Shown here piece by piece: positions 14,754-23,225 of a stretch of DNA of 64,000 nt. Below the pieces are notes generated by a model. That model made no database searches and was not told the origin of the DNA. It saw only the letters and a program-made list of their open reading frames with translations. The DNA is from Phocaeicola plebeius DSM 17135 (GTDB lineage: Bacteria > Bacteroidota > Bacteroidia > Bacteroidales > Bacteroidaceae): the NCBI RefSeq assembly GCF_000187895.1, contig NZ_DS990126.1, positions 59,013-123,012 of the forward strand, in the 5' to 3' direction. Within the stretch, counting starts at the first letter, position 1; each line of letters opens with the position of its first letter. Position numbers and translations under genes: made by a program.

Positions 14754-16250
14754 ATGAAAAAGATATATGTAAAAGAGTGGATGTTATTTCAACCATACGA
14801 CCGACAGGATGAAGTAGACACGTACTATGTAAACGTTGCTAATCAGATAGCTGGATGTTTAAAGGACTTTGTCGGAGGACGTTATCCGGAACATTCAGTG
14901 CATGGAATTGCCATTTATTTGACACTCTGGTTTCAGGATGTAATTTCACAGACCGGAATCTGGCAAGCATTCTCTGAAGAATGCCGTAAGCGGTATGGCA
15001 GCCTTGTTCCCTTCATGACTTCGGAAAAAGAAAAAGACTATTATCCGGGAGAAGTGAATCCGGAAGATTTGCAGTTTCTGTTATGGCATTATCTTCAATG
15101 CATGGAGAAACAGGCTGGTGGCGTATTGAATCCAGAGAATCCGGCTTTTGAGGAACTGGCTAATCAGATCTATGATTATTTGTCGGAAGAGTTTCAGGTA
15201 GCTCCAGAGAATGAGCGGTTGCATGCGATGTTATATGGGGAGGCTTTTGGAGAAAACGATTACATGCGTTATCGTAGTGTGCTGGAGTGGTTTCACTTTT
15301 GCAGTTATGTAGGTTTTGAAAACCGAGGTGAATATCAGAGAGTGGTAGATACGGTTGCACGAATGGGACAGAATGTCAATCCACATATTTTGTCGTACGA
15401 TGTAAAGCAGAACATTCTGTTTGAAGGACGCAAGAACTTACTTTCCTTGACATCAGTCGAATGGTTGGCTTTGATAGGAAAGAGTCATCCTGAAACAGCT
15501 TTGTGGGCTGAAGTAAAAGCTCTTCCACAGGAAATGTATCTTTATGAAGGAGAAGATGAAAAATTCCTGTTTGTAAAAGATTTGTCAAAGAAAGAAGGAG
15601 AACAGCTGGGTATTCGGAAAGATTCTTTGAATATGGATTCCTTGAAAGGTCGTAAAGAAGGAGTAACCATATTAAGTTGCCGGCTGGTTCAGTATGGAGG
15701 ATACTGGTGGCAAGACGGTATGCTGGTTGTATCTGATTTCCAGGAGAAAGTGAAGGAAGAGATTGACCAGCGAATTGCCGCACGTGAGGGCATTAAGAAA
15801 ACATTCGATGAGTTTATGGAAGCATCCGGTGGCAAGCAATTTGTGTTCTGCAAATCAGAAGAAGAAGTGCAGGATTTCCTTTCTCAGAAATTGGGATATA
15901 AGGAAAAAGAAGGAATAGAATTGCCGAAGATGGATGCCACACACGGATTGGTGCTGATGGTTTCTCCACATACCGGCATACATGTTCAAATGCAACTGTG
16001 TGAATGTATTTCCTCACCGGATAATACATTCTATGATGCTGAAGCAGCCAAAAAGCAGGCGGCCATGTTTATCTTGAATCCCAATGTGATACCTTACGAT
16101 TTGAGTTGTGCCTTGCAGGATGCCGATATGCTTCCGGATGCTTGTCTGAACAGTGCGTTGGGTGAGGAACACGGACGGGAAACAATGAAGAGAAACGCGC
16201 GTTTCTTTACAGATTATTTCTTTGAAAAATGCAGAGAGAAGGATTGTTGA
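14754..16250 (+). CDS. Uncharacterised cytoplasmic protein, DUF3843-like
   Basis: A 498 aa soluble protein beginning MKKIYVKEWMLFQPYDRQD, without signal peptide or membrane segment and rich in acidic, lysine and aromatic residues. It resembles the Bacteroidales family I know as DUF3843, whose members start with the same KxWxxxxPY pattern; the assignment is from memory of that N-terminus and its function is unknown. I see no catalytic motif. It has its own promoter and a repeat-rich upstream region. Its stop codon (16248-16250) abuts the stop of convergent mnmA (16251-16253) with no base between and no terminator. Confidence 0.75.
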   Translation: MKKIYVKEWMLFQPYDRQDEVDTYYVNVANQIAGCLKDFVGGRYPEHSVHGIAIYLTLWFQDVISQTGIWQAFSEECRKRYGSLVPFMTSEKEKDYYPGEVNPEDLQFLLWHYLQCMEKQAGGVLNPENPAFEELANQIYDYLSEEFQVAPENERLHAMLYGEAFGENDYMRYRSVLEWFHFCSYVGFENRGEYQRVVDTVARMGQNVNPHILSYDVKQNILFEGRKNLLSLTSVEWLALIGKSHPETALWAEVKALPQEMYLYEGEDEKFLFVKDLSKKEGEQLGIRKDSLNMDSLKGRKEGVTILSCRLVQYGGYWWQDGMLVVSDFQEKVKEEIDQRIAAREGIKKTFDEFMEASGGKQFVFCKSEEEVQDFLSQKLGYKEKEGIELPKMDATHGLVLMVSPHTGIHVQMQLCECISSPDNTFYDAEAAKKQAAMFILNPNVIPYDLSCALQDADMLPDACLNSALGEEHGRETMKRNARFFTDYFFEKCREKDC

Positions 16251-17300
16251 TTACTCAATAATCCCTCCTCCCAATACGGTATTATCCCGATAAAATGCAG
16301 CTGCCTGCCCGCTGGCAATAGAAGCCAGCGGCTCATGCAGTTGTATATGCAGTCGCTGGTCGTCCAGTAAGGTGACAGTGCATCGGTTGGCTTGTTTCCG
16401 GTAGCGTATTTTGACAATGACATCTTCGTGTCCAAGCACTACATCGGGATTGATAAGGTTCCAGTGTGTGAGGTACATCTCATTTTTTTCCAGTGCTTGC
16501 AGGCTGTCACTGATAATTACCTTATTTTCCTGCGGAATGATTTCCTTGACAAAGAGCGCTTTGTTCAAGTGAATACCTAACCCTCTCCGCTGTCCGATGG
16601 TGTAAAACGGATAGCCTTCATGTTTCCCGATTTTCTGTCCTTGCTCGTCATAAAAGTTCCCAGGACTGATTTCTCCTTCGGGTACATGAGTTTTCAGAAA
16701 TGTACGGTAATCCATCGGGCAGAAACATACACCTAAACTGTCACGTTTCTTAGCAGCTTTCAGAAATCCGCGTGCGGCGGCGATTTCGCGTACACGGGTC
16801 TTGGTCAGTCCGCCCATAGGGAGGCACATTCTCTCCAGAATGGATTGTGGAAGTCCCCATAAGAAGAAAGACTGGTCTTTATCTGCATCATTTCCGCAGG
16901 TAATGTACCAGTATCCATCTATTTTTTGTTTGTTGACGTAGTGCCCGGTGGCTAGATGGTAAATACCCTTTTCGTCTGCTACCTGTTGCAGCAAGGGCCA
17001 TTTCAGGTAGTTGTTACAGAGCGTGCAAGGTACCGGAGTACGTCCGGCCATGTATTCCTGAATAAAATAGCGTATGATTTTTTCCTGAAACATTTCCCGT
17101 GCATCGTAAATCAGATGAGGTATGCCTAGCGTACGGCATAAGTCACGTGCATCGTCCAGGTATTCTATATTTCCATCTTTCTCATAAAAACGAAAGGTGA
17201 TGCCAGTTACTTCGTAGCCTGCATCTTGCAATAGAAGGGCGGCAACCGAACTGTCGGTGCCGCCACTCATTCCCAATAGAACTTTGTTATTTTCTTTCAT
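16251..17300 (-). CDS. mnmA: tRNA-uridine 2-sulfurtransferase (MnmA)
   Basis: Transfers sulfur to C2 of uridine 34 in tRNA Lys, Glu and Gln. The 349 aa product has the PP-loop ATP-binding motif [15 protein letters not shown] (residues 10-24), the first catalytic cysteine in PVPCTLCN (about residue 95), the tRNA-recognition segment GHYVN, and the second cysteine in GVCFC (about residue 192). C-terminal beta domains follow ([13 protein letters not shown]). The start lies only 10 bp after the stop of the upstream GH3 gene on the same strand, so read-through from GH3 is likely. Bacteroides genomes often carry more than one MnmA-like gene. Confidence 0.93.
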   Translation of the reverse strand: MKENNKVLLGMSGGTDSSVAALLLQDAGYEVTGITFRFYEKDGNIEYLDDARDLCRTLGIPHLIYDAREMFQEKIIRYFIQEYMAGRTPVPCTLCNNYLKWPLLQQVADEKGIYHLATGHYVNKQKIDGYWYITCGNDADKDQSFFLWGLPQSILERMCLPMGGLTKTRVREIAAARGFLKAAKKRDSLGVCFCPMDYRTFLKTHVPEGEISPGNFYDEQGQKIGKHEGYPFYTIGQRRGLGIHLNKALFVKEIIPQENKVIISDSLQALEKNEMYLTHWNLINPDVVLGHEDVIVKIRYRKQANRCTVTLLDDQRLHIQLHEPLASIASGQAAAFYRDNTVLGGGIIE

Positions 17301-17310
17301 CGGGACAAAG

Positions 17311-20154
17311 TTACTCTTTTCTCAGTTCCGGCAATTTGATTTCTGCAATTTCTGCACTCCCATGAGTTATCAGGATACGCAGGTCACTGCCTCCTGTCTT
17401 GTTGAACCGAATGGTTTCTTCCTGATTGGGAGTAACTTCTCCGCGTTGTACCGGAAGGAATTGTCCGCCTCCGCTGGAAATCTGAATCTCGTAGTGTGTG
17501 CCGGTTTCTGCATTCTTCCAGGCTACATTGATACGGTCTACTTTGGCGTTCTCTGCCAGTTCGAAGGATATGTATTCCCCTTTTTCACCTTTCCAAGTAG
17601 TGGAATAGTCTCCGTCAACCACATGGAGGATATGGCTCTTGTTTTTGCTGGCACTGATAAAGTCACGCGGGTCCGATTCTATTATTTCATTGGCGGATGC
17701 TTGTCCGTAAGCTCGGATTTCAAGTCCTTTTTTCAGCCGGATGTCTTCGGAAGAAGCTCCTATCATAATCTGGAACATACCAGGCTCTACGACCCAGTGA
17801 TTGTCTTTGTTGAGTAGCTGGAAGTCACGTGGAAGTAACTGGAAGCTGACCTTTTTGGTTTCACCCGGCTCCAAGTGTACGCGTTCGAAGCCGCGCAAGT
17901 TCTTTTCATACGTGGTCACGCTGCTGATAACATCGCGTGTGTACAACTGTACCACTTCATCTCCGCTTCGTGTTCCTGTATTTTTAATTTTACAGGTCAC
18001 GGTTACCGGTTCTTTATCGGTAATGACAGGAGAGGAGAGTTGTAAGTTGCTGTATTCAAAAGTGGTATAACTCAGTCCGTATCCGAACGGATAGAGTGGA
18101 CCGTTGATACGCGATTGATTACCCTTCATGCCAGGTGTTTGTCCGCCGTCTACTTGTGAAGCAGGTTTGGCCGGGAAGTTAAAAGGTATCTGACCTACGG
18201 TTTTAGGGAAGGTAACAGTCAGCTTGCCTCCCGGATTGTAATCTCCGAAGAGAGCTTCGGCAATAGCTGTTCCTCCTTGCGAACCAGGGTACCAGGCCTC
18301 CAGAATGGCCGGTACAAATTTATCTGCCCAGTTAATACTGAGCGGACGACCGTTAATCAGTACCAGTACCACCGGTTTTCCAGTGGCTACTATGGCCTCC
18401 AAAAGTTGCTGCTGATGGCCGGGGAGATCCAGGCTGGTACGCGATTTATTTTCTCCACAGGTGCGGATGCCTCCTCCCAGTACTACTACAGCTACGTCAC
18501 TTTCTTTGACATTATCGACAGCTTTCTGAATTTCGGTTTTTTCCTCTGCGGTAAGTGGATAAGAAATGATTTCCGATTCCGGCCAGTTGGCATCTACGAG
18601 GTCACATCCTTTGGTATAGGTTACTTTTGTACCTTCCTTAACCTGTTGTTTGATACCTTCCAGTACGGTAGTTACTTCTACTGCTACGGGGCCGTAGTGG
18701 GTAAGTGCAAAGGATGCTTCATCGGCATTCGGACCACATACGGCAATACGCTTGATTTGTGATTTATCCAAAGGAAGCAGGTTATTTGCATTTTTCAACA
18801 GCACGAGTCCTTCGCGGGAAGCCTGTAAGGCAACTTGTTGATGTGCCTCGCTGTTGACTTCTTTATCAGCTAAAGCAAGGTCTGTCTGGTAAGGTGTGTC
18901 GAACAGACCTGTCAAGAATTTGACACGTAAGATATCTCTTACCCGGTTGTCAATGGTTTCCATACTGAGTCCTCCTTCTTGAATCAGCTCACGCAACGGG
19001 AGTACGTATGATTCTGGTGAACGGAACGTACAGCGTACGTTAAGTCCTGCTTCTACACTCTGGCGAACTGCCTCTTTCATGTCCTTTGCCGTTTTGTGCT
19101 TGCTGTAGAGATATTCCACCGCGTCACTGTCGGATACCACATAACCCCTAAATCCCATGGTGCCTCTTAGGCGTTGTGTCAGCCAGTAGTAGCTGCTTTG
19201 GATAGGAAATCCGTCATAATCATTGTAGGAACTCATCACTCCCAGGATACCAGCCTCCTGGATTACTCTTGTAAAAGGATAGGCATGTATATTTTCTACC
19301 TCTCTCCATGACATTTGCGGGTCAACTCTTGCAAATCCTTCGCGAGCACCTTTGTTATTGCTATAGGCGATGAAGTGTTTGGCCGTAGAAGCTACCTGCA
19401 TGTCGGTTTGAAGTCCCTTTCCCATGGCGATGCCCAGTTCTGCTACCAGATAAGGGCTTTCTCCATAAACCTCTTCGTAGCGTCCCCAACGTTGGTCACG
19501 GCCTACGTCCAGGATGGGGGCGTATACGTTAGTGTACCCTAGTAAGCGGGCCTCTCGTCCTGTGATGTAGCCTATCTGGCGTATCAGTTCCCTGTTCCAG
19601 GTGTGTCCGAGTGCCAGTTGGGTTGGGAAATTGGTTGCAATATAGTTCTCTACTCCCCGGATACCTTCATTGGTAAAGTCAGCCGGTATACCCAGGCGTG
19701 TTTCTTCTACGAAAAAGCGTTGCACCTCATTCAGGGCCCAGGCATGATTCGAAGCCGGCCATACTAGTTCATTCTGCATTGGAGGAACACCCCATCCTCG
19801 GAACGCATTCAGATGCTCATCGATAGCTCCGATACCGTCTTTCCATAACTGGTTTTTCCAGTCGGGAGTAGGCAATGAATCTTTTAAAACTCTTTGATAC
19901 CCATAAAGCGTGACCATCTGGCAGGTCTTTTCCTCCACGGTCATCTGGGAAAGCAAGTCTTCAATTCGCTCGTTTAATGGTGCTTTAGGATCCTCGTAAA
20001 TATCTTTCCGGCCGTTTTTGTTGAAGTCAATCCATTCTTTATGGTACATGCTTTTCTTTTTGGGAACATACGTTTTGGAAACTTCCAATGCATGACCTGT
20101 TATACTGCAAAGCGATGTGCAAGAAAGAAGGCAATAGAATAATTGTTTTTTCAT
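17311..20154 (-). CDS. Secreted GH3 glycoside hydrolase with C-terminal F5/8-like domain
   Basis: A 947 aa exported enzyme. The order is: signal peptide (about 1-22), GH3 catalytic TIM-barrel with [15 protein letters not shown] and [13 protein letters not shown], nucleophile Asp about residue 342 in VVSDSDAVE, the GH3 alpha/beta sandwich domain ([22 protein letters not shown]), the fibronectin-III-like domain ([14 protein letters not shown]), and a C-terminal discoidin-like beta domain from about residue 815 ([20 protein letters not shown]). Family members act as beta-glucosidases or beta-xylosidases; the GH115 gene divergent from it favours a xylan or glucuronoxylan side-chain role, but that is inference. 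A -7 box TATTTTTG lies 38 bp upstream. Confidence 0.92.
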   Translation of the reverse strand: MKKQLFYCLLSCTSLCSITGHALEVSKTYVPKKKSMYHKEWIDFNKNGRKDIYEDPKAPLNERIEDLLSQMTVEEKTCQMVTLYGYQRVLKDSLPTPDWKNQLWKDGIGAIDEHLNAFRGWGVPPMQNELVWPASNHAWALNEVQRFFVEETRLGIPADFTNEGIRGVENYIATNFPTQLALGHTWNRELIRQIGYITGREARLLGYTNVYAPILDVGRDQRWGRYEEVYGESPYLVAELGIAMGKGLQTDMQVASTAKHFIAYSNNKGAREGFARVDPQMSWREVENIHAYPFTRVIQEAGILGVMSSYNDYDGFPIQSSYYWLTQRLRGTMGFRGYVVSDSDAVEYLYSKHKTAKDMKEAVRQSVEAGLNVRCTFRSPESYVLPLRELIQEGGLSMETIDNRVRDILRVKFLTGLFDTPYQTDLALADKEVNSEAHQQVALQASREGLVLLKNANNLLPLDKSQIKRIAVCGPNADEASFALTHYGPVAVEVTTVLEGIKQQVKEGTKVTYTKGCDLVDANWPESEIISYPLTAEEKTEIQKAVDNVKESDVAVVVLGGGIRTCGENKSRTSLDLPGHQQQLLEAIVATGKPVVLVLINGRPLSINWADKFVPAILEAWYPGSQGGTAIAEALFGDYNPGGKLTVTFPKTVGQIPFNFPAKPASQVDGGQTPGMKGNQSRINGPLYPFGYGLSYTTFEYSNLQLSSPVITDKEPVTVTCKIKNTGTRSGDEVVQLYTRDVISSVTTYEKNLRGFERVHLEPGETKKVSFQLLPRDFQLLNKDNHWVVEPGMFQIMIGASSEDIRLKKGLEIRAYGQASANEIIESDPRDFISASKNKSHILHVVDGDYSTTWKGEKGEYISFELAENAKVDRINVAWKNAETGTHYEIQISSGGGQFLPVQRGEVTPNQEETIRFNKTGGSDLRILITHGSAEIAEIKLPELRKE

Positions 20155-20191
20155 GTGATAAAGTTAGAATTAGGGTTGTTTTACTTGACCT

Positions 20192-20199
20192 CAAAAATA
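20192..20199 (-). promoter_or_regulatory. -7 box of the GH3 promoter
   Basis: TATTTTTG on the minus strand matches TAnnTTTG and lies 38 bp before the GH3 start. The -33 box is poor. It lies downstream of the small-RNA cassette at 20276, so GH3 need not depend on that cassette. Confidence 0.45.
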
Positions 20200-20275
20200 G
20201 AATTATTCAGGGAATAAGTAGTGATAAAATTGTCCATTCAAATGAACTTTCTGTCTTTATTTAAGTGATGGGCAT

Positions 20276-20339
20276 AAAAAAAGGAGTTCCGCTGAACTCC
20301 AACCTTTGTTAACCTTAAATCTAATACTATGAAAAACAC
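20276..20339 (-). ncRNA. Candidate small RNA, copy 1 of a dispersed cassette
   Basis: On the minus strand a -7 box TACCTTTG (20351-20344) is followed by about 40 bp and then a perfect 7-bp stem with a 4-base loop (GGAGTTC with GAACTCC, 20283-20300) and seven T residues. This predicts an RNA of about 60-65 nt. The whole cassette (20273-20351) recurs at 46072-46151 with only one indel and two substitutions. No protein is encoded in the RNA direction. Its middle is the complement of a TTAACCTTAAA...ATG-type translation start region. Transcript ends are estimates. A Bacteroidales-wide RNA family is possible, but I cannot name it from sequence alone. Confidence 0.7.
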
Positions 20340-20510
20340 ATTGCAAAGGTAAGGGTTTTGGGGAAAATGACAAGCGAATAATATGTTTTATAACATGAAT
20401 TAAGAAATATAGGGCTTCCATTCAAACCTTTTATACAAATTTCCATGTAAAAGCACAATGGGTATATGGAATAGATGTAAGAAATATGTTCTTTTGCAGA
20501 CAAATCATCT

Positions 20511-22874
20511 ATGAAAATACGTATGAAAAGAAAATTAGCTGTTGTTTTATTGATTTGTATATCTTGTCACATGGGCTGGGCAGCACAAGACTTTGTCTGG
20601 AAATCAGGACAGAATATGAAGGTGGTGTGTGATACTACAGAAGCTCCGGTAGTGAAAGTTGCGCTTGATTTGTTGAAGCGTGATTGTCGGTCGGTACTTT
20701 CTGGAAATATATCTCGTTCGGAGAACACCGGAAACATTTATGTCGGTACATGGGGAGAAAGTTCCGTGCTGCAAGCGTTAGCTGAAACTCACCAGCTGGA
20801 TGTAGCTCAGCTCAATGAGCATAAAGAGGCTTTTTTATTAAATGTACTTCCTGACGGAAGACTGATTGTGGCAGGGAGTGATAAGCGTGGAACGGCCTAT
20901 GGAGTGCTTGAACTTTCTCGTATGATGGGAGTTTCCCCATGGGAATGGTGGGCCGATGCGATACCCGAAAAAAAAGAGGAATTGCGTTTGCCCGCAGGTT
21001 TCCGGAAACTGGATTATCCTCAGGTAGCTTATCGGGGAATATTTATCAATGATGAGGATTGGGGACTGACTCCCTGGAGCTGGAAACATTATGAACCGTC
21101 TGAGCGGAAAGGGCAGATAGGACCGAAAACGCATGCACGTATTTTTGAACTGTTGCTTCGCTTGCGGGCCAATACATTCTGGCCGGCCATGCATGGGTGT
21201 TCCATTCCTTTCTTTTTTACCGAAGGGAATAAGGAAATGGCCGATAAGTATGCAATTTATCTGGGTACTTCCCATTGTGAGCCGATGATGCGCAATACCA
21301 ACGGCGAGTGGAAAACGGCCGGAAAGGGGGAGTACGACTATGTACACAACCGGAAAAATGTCTTGTCTTTCTGGGAGGAGCGCGTAAAGCAACTTCGTCA
21401 TTCGGATGATATTTACACCTTAGGTATGCGCGGTGTACACGATGGCAAGATGCAGGGAGCCAAGACACTGGAAGAACAGAAGAAGGCGCTTACGGAGATT
21501 CTGGCAGACCAGCGTCGTATGCTGGCAAAATATAAAGGAAAGGATTTGACAAAAGTGCCGCAAGTGCTGATTCCGTATAAGGAGGTGCTGGATATTTATC
21601 AGGCAGGACTGCAGGTGCCTGAGGATGTGACTTTGATGTGGTGTGACGACAACTATGGATATATAACCCATTTCCCTACTGCCGAAGAGGCCGCTCGTCC
21701 CGGAGGGAATGGCATTTACTATCATGTGTCTTATTGGGGGCGTCCGCACGATTACCTGTGGCTTTCTACGGCGAGTCCTTACTTGCTTTATCAGCAGATG
21801 AAGCAGGCATACGAGAAAGGTATACGTCAGATGTGGATTCTGAATGTAGGGGATATTAAGCCGGCAGAGTATCAGACGGAGTTGTTTATGGATATGGCTT
21901 GGAATATAGGTCGGGTGCAGCAGACTGGAGTTACCGGGCATCTTTCTCATTTTTTGTCCCGGGAGTTCGGGACTGTTTCAGCTTCTGCTCTGTTACCTTT
22001 GTTGCAGGAGCATTACCGGTTGGCATACATCCGTAAACCGGAGTTTATGGGGCATACAAGAACCGAAGAGAAAGATCCGAAATACAAAATCGTTACCGAC
22101 CTTCCTTGGAGTGAGGGGGAAATCCGGAAGCGATTGTCGCTTTACCAGTCTCTTGAAGACCGTGCGGAAATATGGAGCAGAAGAATGCCTGAAACAAAGC
22201 GTACTGCTTATTTTCATTTGGTACAGTATCCCGTACAGGGAGCTTCACAGATGAACAAGAAATGCCTGTATGCACAGTTGGCCCGTCACGGAAGGGCTGA
22301 TTGGCAATTGAGTGAACAGGCGTTCGACAGTATTGTATCGCTGACACATAGGTACAATCAGGGGAAATGGCAAGGTTTTATGGATTATAAACCCCGTAAT
22401 TTGTCCGTATATCAACGGATTCCGAGAAGTACGGCTACTGATTCTTTGAAATCCGCTCGCTCCTATCTCTTTAAATGGAATGGTCTGGAGGCTATGGAAG
22501 GTAATCTGTTGCCGTGCGAGGGATTGGGGTACGAAGGTATGGCAGCTGGTATCTCAAAAGACTCCTCAGTGATGTTTCACTTTGATGGATGTCCGGCAGA
22601 CTCGGTAGAAGTGGAACTCCGTCTTCTTCCGGCACATCCAGTGGTTGGAAATGAATTGCGCGTGCAAGTTTCTTTAGATGAGGTACAGTCGCTTCCTGTG
22701 TCTTATCGTACTTATGGCCGTAGTGAAGAGTGGAAACAGAATGTCTTGTCGAATCAGGCAATACTTCGTTTGAAGTTTCCTTTACGGGGGAATCAAAGAC
22801 ATCGAATTATTATACAGGCATTAGATGAAGGTGTGGTATTGGACCAGCTATATGTCTATAGGCTGGAGAATTAA
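20511..22874 (+). CDS. Secreted GH115 alpha-glucuronidase
   Basis: A 787 aa exported enzyme, probably removing (4-O-methyl-)glucuronic acid from xylan-type chains. Signal peptide residues about 1-24 end near WAAQ. Family-typical stretches are VAGSDKRGTAYGVLELS (about 122), YRGIFINDEDWGLTPW (about 175), ANTFWPAMH (about 220), MRGVHDG (about 305), WCDDNYGYI (about 379) and YYHVSYWGRPHDYLWLS (about 400). GH115 proteins are often 830-980 aa, so the C-terminal accessory region is short here. Two start codons are possible, 20511 and 20523; both keep the signal peptide. It is divergent from GH3, with 356 bp between holding the small-RNA cassette. Confidence 0.88.
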   Translation: MKIRMKRKLAVVLLICISCHMGWAAQDFVWKSGQNMKVVCDTTEAPVVKVALDLLKRDCRSVLSGNISRSENTGNIYVGTWGESSVLQALAETHQLDVAQLNEHKEAFLLNVLPDGRLIVAGSDKRGTAYGVLELSRMMGVSPWEWWADAIPEKKEELRLPAGFRKLDYPQVAYRGIFINDEDWGLTPWSWKHYEPSERKGQIGPKTHARIFELLLRLRANTFWPAMHGCSIPFFFTEGNKEMADKYAIYLGTSHCEPMMRNTNGEWKTAGKGEYDYVHNRKNVLSFWEERVKQLRHSDDIYTLGMRGVHDGKMQGAKTLEEQKKALTEILADQRRMLAKYKGKDLTKVPQVLIPYKEVLDIYQAGLQVPEDVTLMWCDDNYGYITHFPTAEEAARPGGNGIYYHVSYWGRPHDYLWLSTASPYLLYQQMKQAYEKGIRQMWILNVGDIKPAEYQTELFMDMAWNIGRVQQTGVTGHLSHFLSREFGTVSASALLPLLQEHYRLAYIRKPEFMGHTRTEEKDPKYKIVTDLPWSEGEIRKRLSLYQSLEDRAEIWSRRMPETKRTAYFHLVQYPVQGASQMNKKCLYAQLARHGRADWQLSEQAFDSIVSLTHRYNQGKWQGFMDYKPRNLSVYQRIPRSTATDSLKSARSYLFKWNGLEAMEGNLLPCEGLGYEGMAAGISKDSSVMFHFDGCPADSVEVELRLLPAHPVVGNELRVQVSLDEVQSLPVSYRTYGRSEEWKQNVLSNQAILRLKFPLRGNQRHRIIIQALDEGVVLDQLYVYRLEN

Positions 22875-22960
22875 TCATGCCAGATACCGGTAACGTTAAA
22901 GTAAAAGTCGCCTGAGGTCCTTTTTATAATGCGGGCATGGATTGTATGTCTCCCGTTTGT

Positions 22961-23045
22961 GAACCTTATGTTTCTTTAGGCAGAAACCTTCGTTTTTCTG
23001 ATGGGAAATCTAGGTTTTTGCCCCGAGAAACATAGAATATAAAAG
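22961..23045. repeat. 22-bp periodic palindromic array, locus 2
   Basis: Units start at 22961, 22983 and 23005 (each 22 bp) with a partial fourth at 23027. The consensus begins GAAACCTANGTTTCT plus seven variable bases; GGCAGAAACCT and AGGTTTTTGCC also pair across units. It lies in the 351-bp gap between GH115 and GH97, which otherwise holds the ECF-type promoter at 23148 and nothing else I can support. Unit by unit it resembles the array at 53040. Confidence 0.7.
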
Positions 23046-23147
23046 AACGTTGTGGACTTGATGTCAGCAGGATTTCGAAATATTGCTGTGGGATGTTGTA
23101 ATGCGTAGCAGAAAAAGTCAAATTTTATTCTTATTTTATAATGGTAC

Positions 23148-23178
23148 AGTAAGTGTTTTTGCGCGTGTGATTGTTATA
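23148..23178 (+). promoter_or_regulatory. Putative ECF-sigma promoter of the GH97 gene
   Basis: AGTAAGTGTTTTT (23148-23160), 11 bp, TGTTATA (23172-23178), ending 47 bp before the ATG. The same two blocks with the same 11-bp spacing precede the SusC gene at 27196. This differs from the housekeeping TAnnTTTG pattern and is proposed as the target of the sigma factor at 25485. Confidence 0.65.
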
Positions 23179-23225
23179 ATAATACTTAGGATAAATAAAT
23201 ACAACTAACATAAAAACATACAGCG

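Noticed and set aside
20330..20353. Plus-strand ATG with a seven-codon frame inside the small-RNA cassette (and a longer frame in copy 2 at 46130)
   Set aside because: The frames differ in length and sequence between the two copies, whereas the minus-strand promoter and terminator are conserved, so a peptide is less likely than an RNA.
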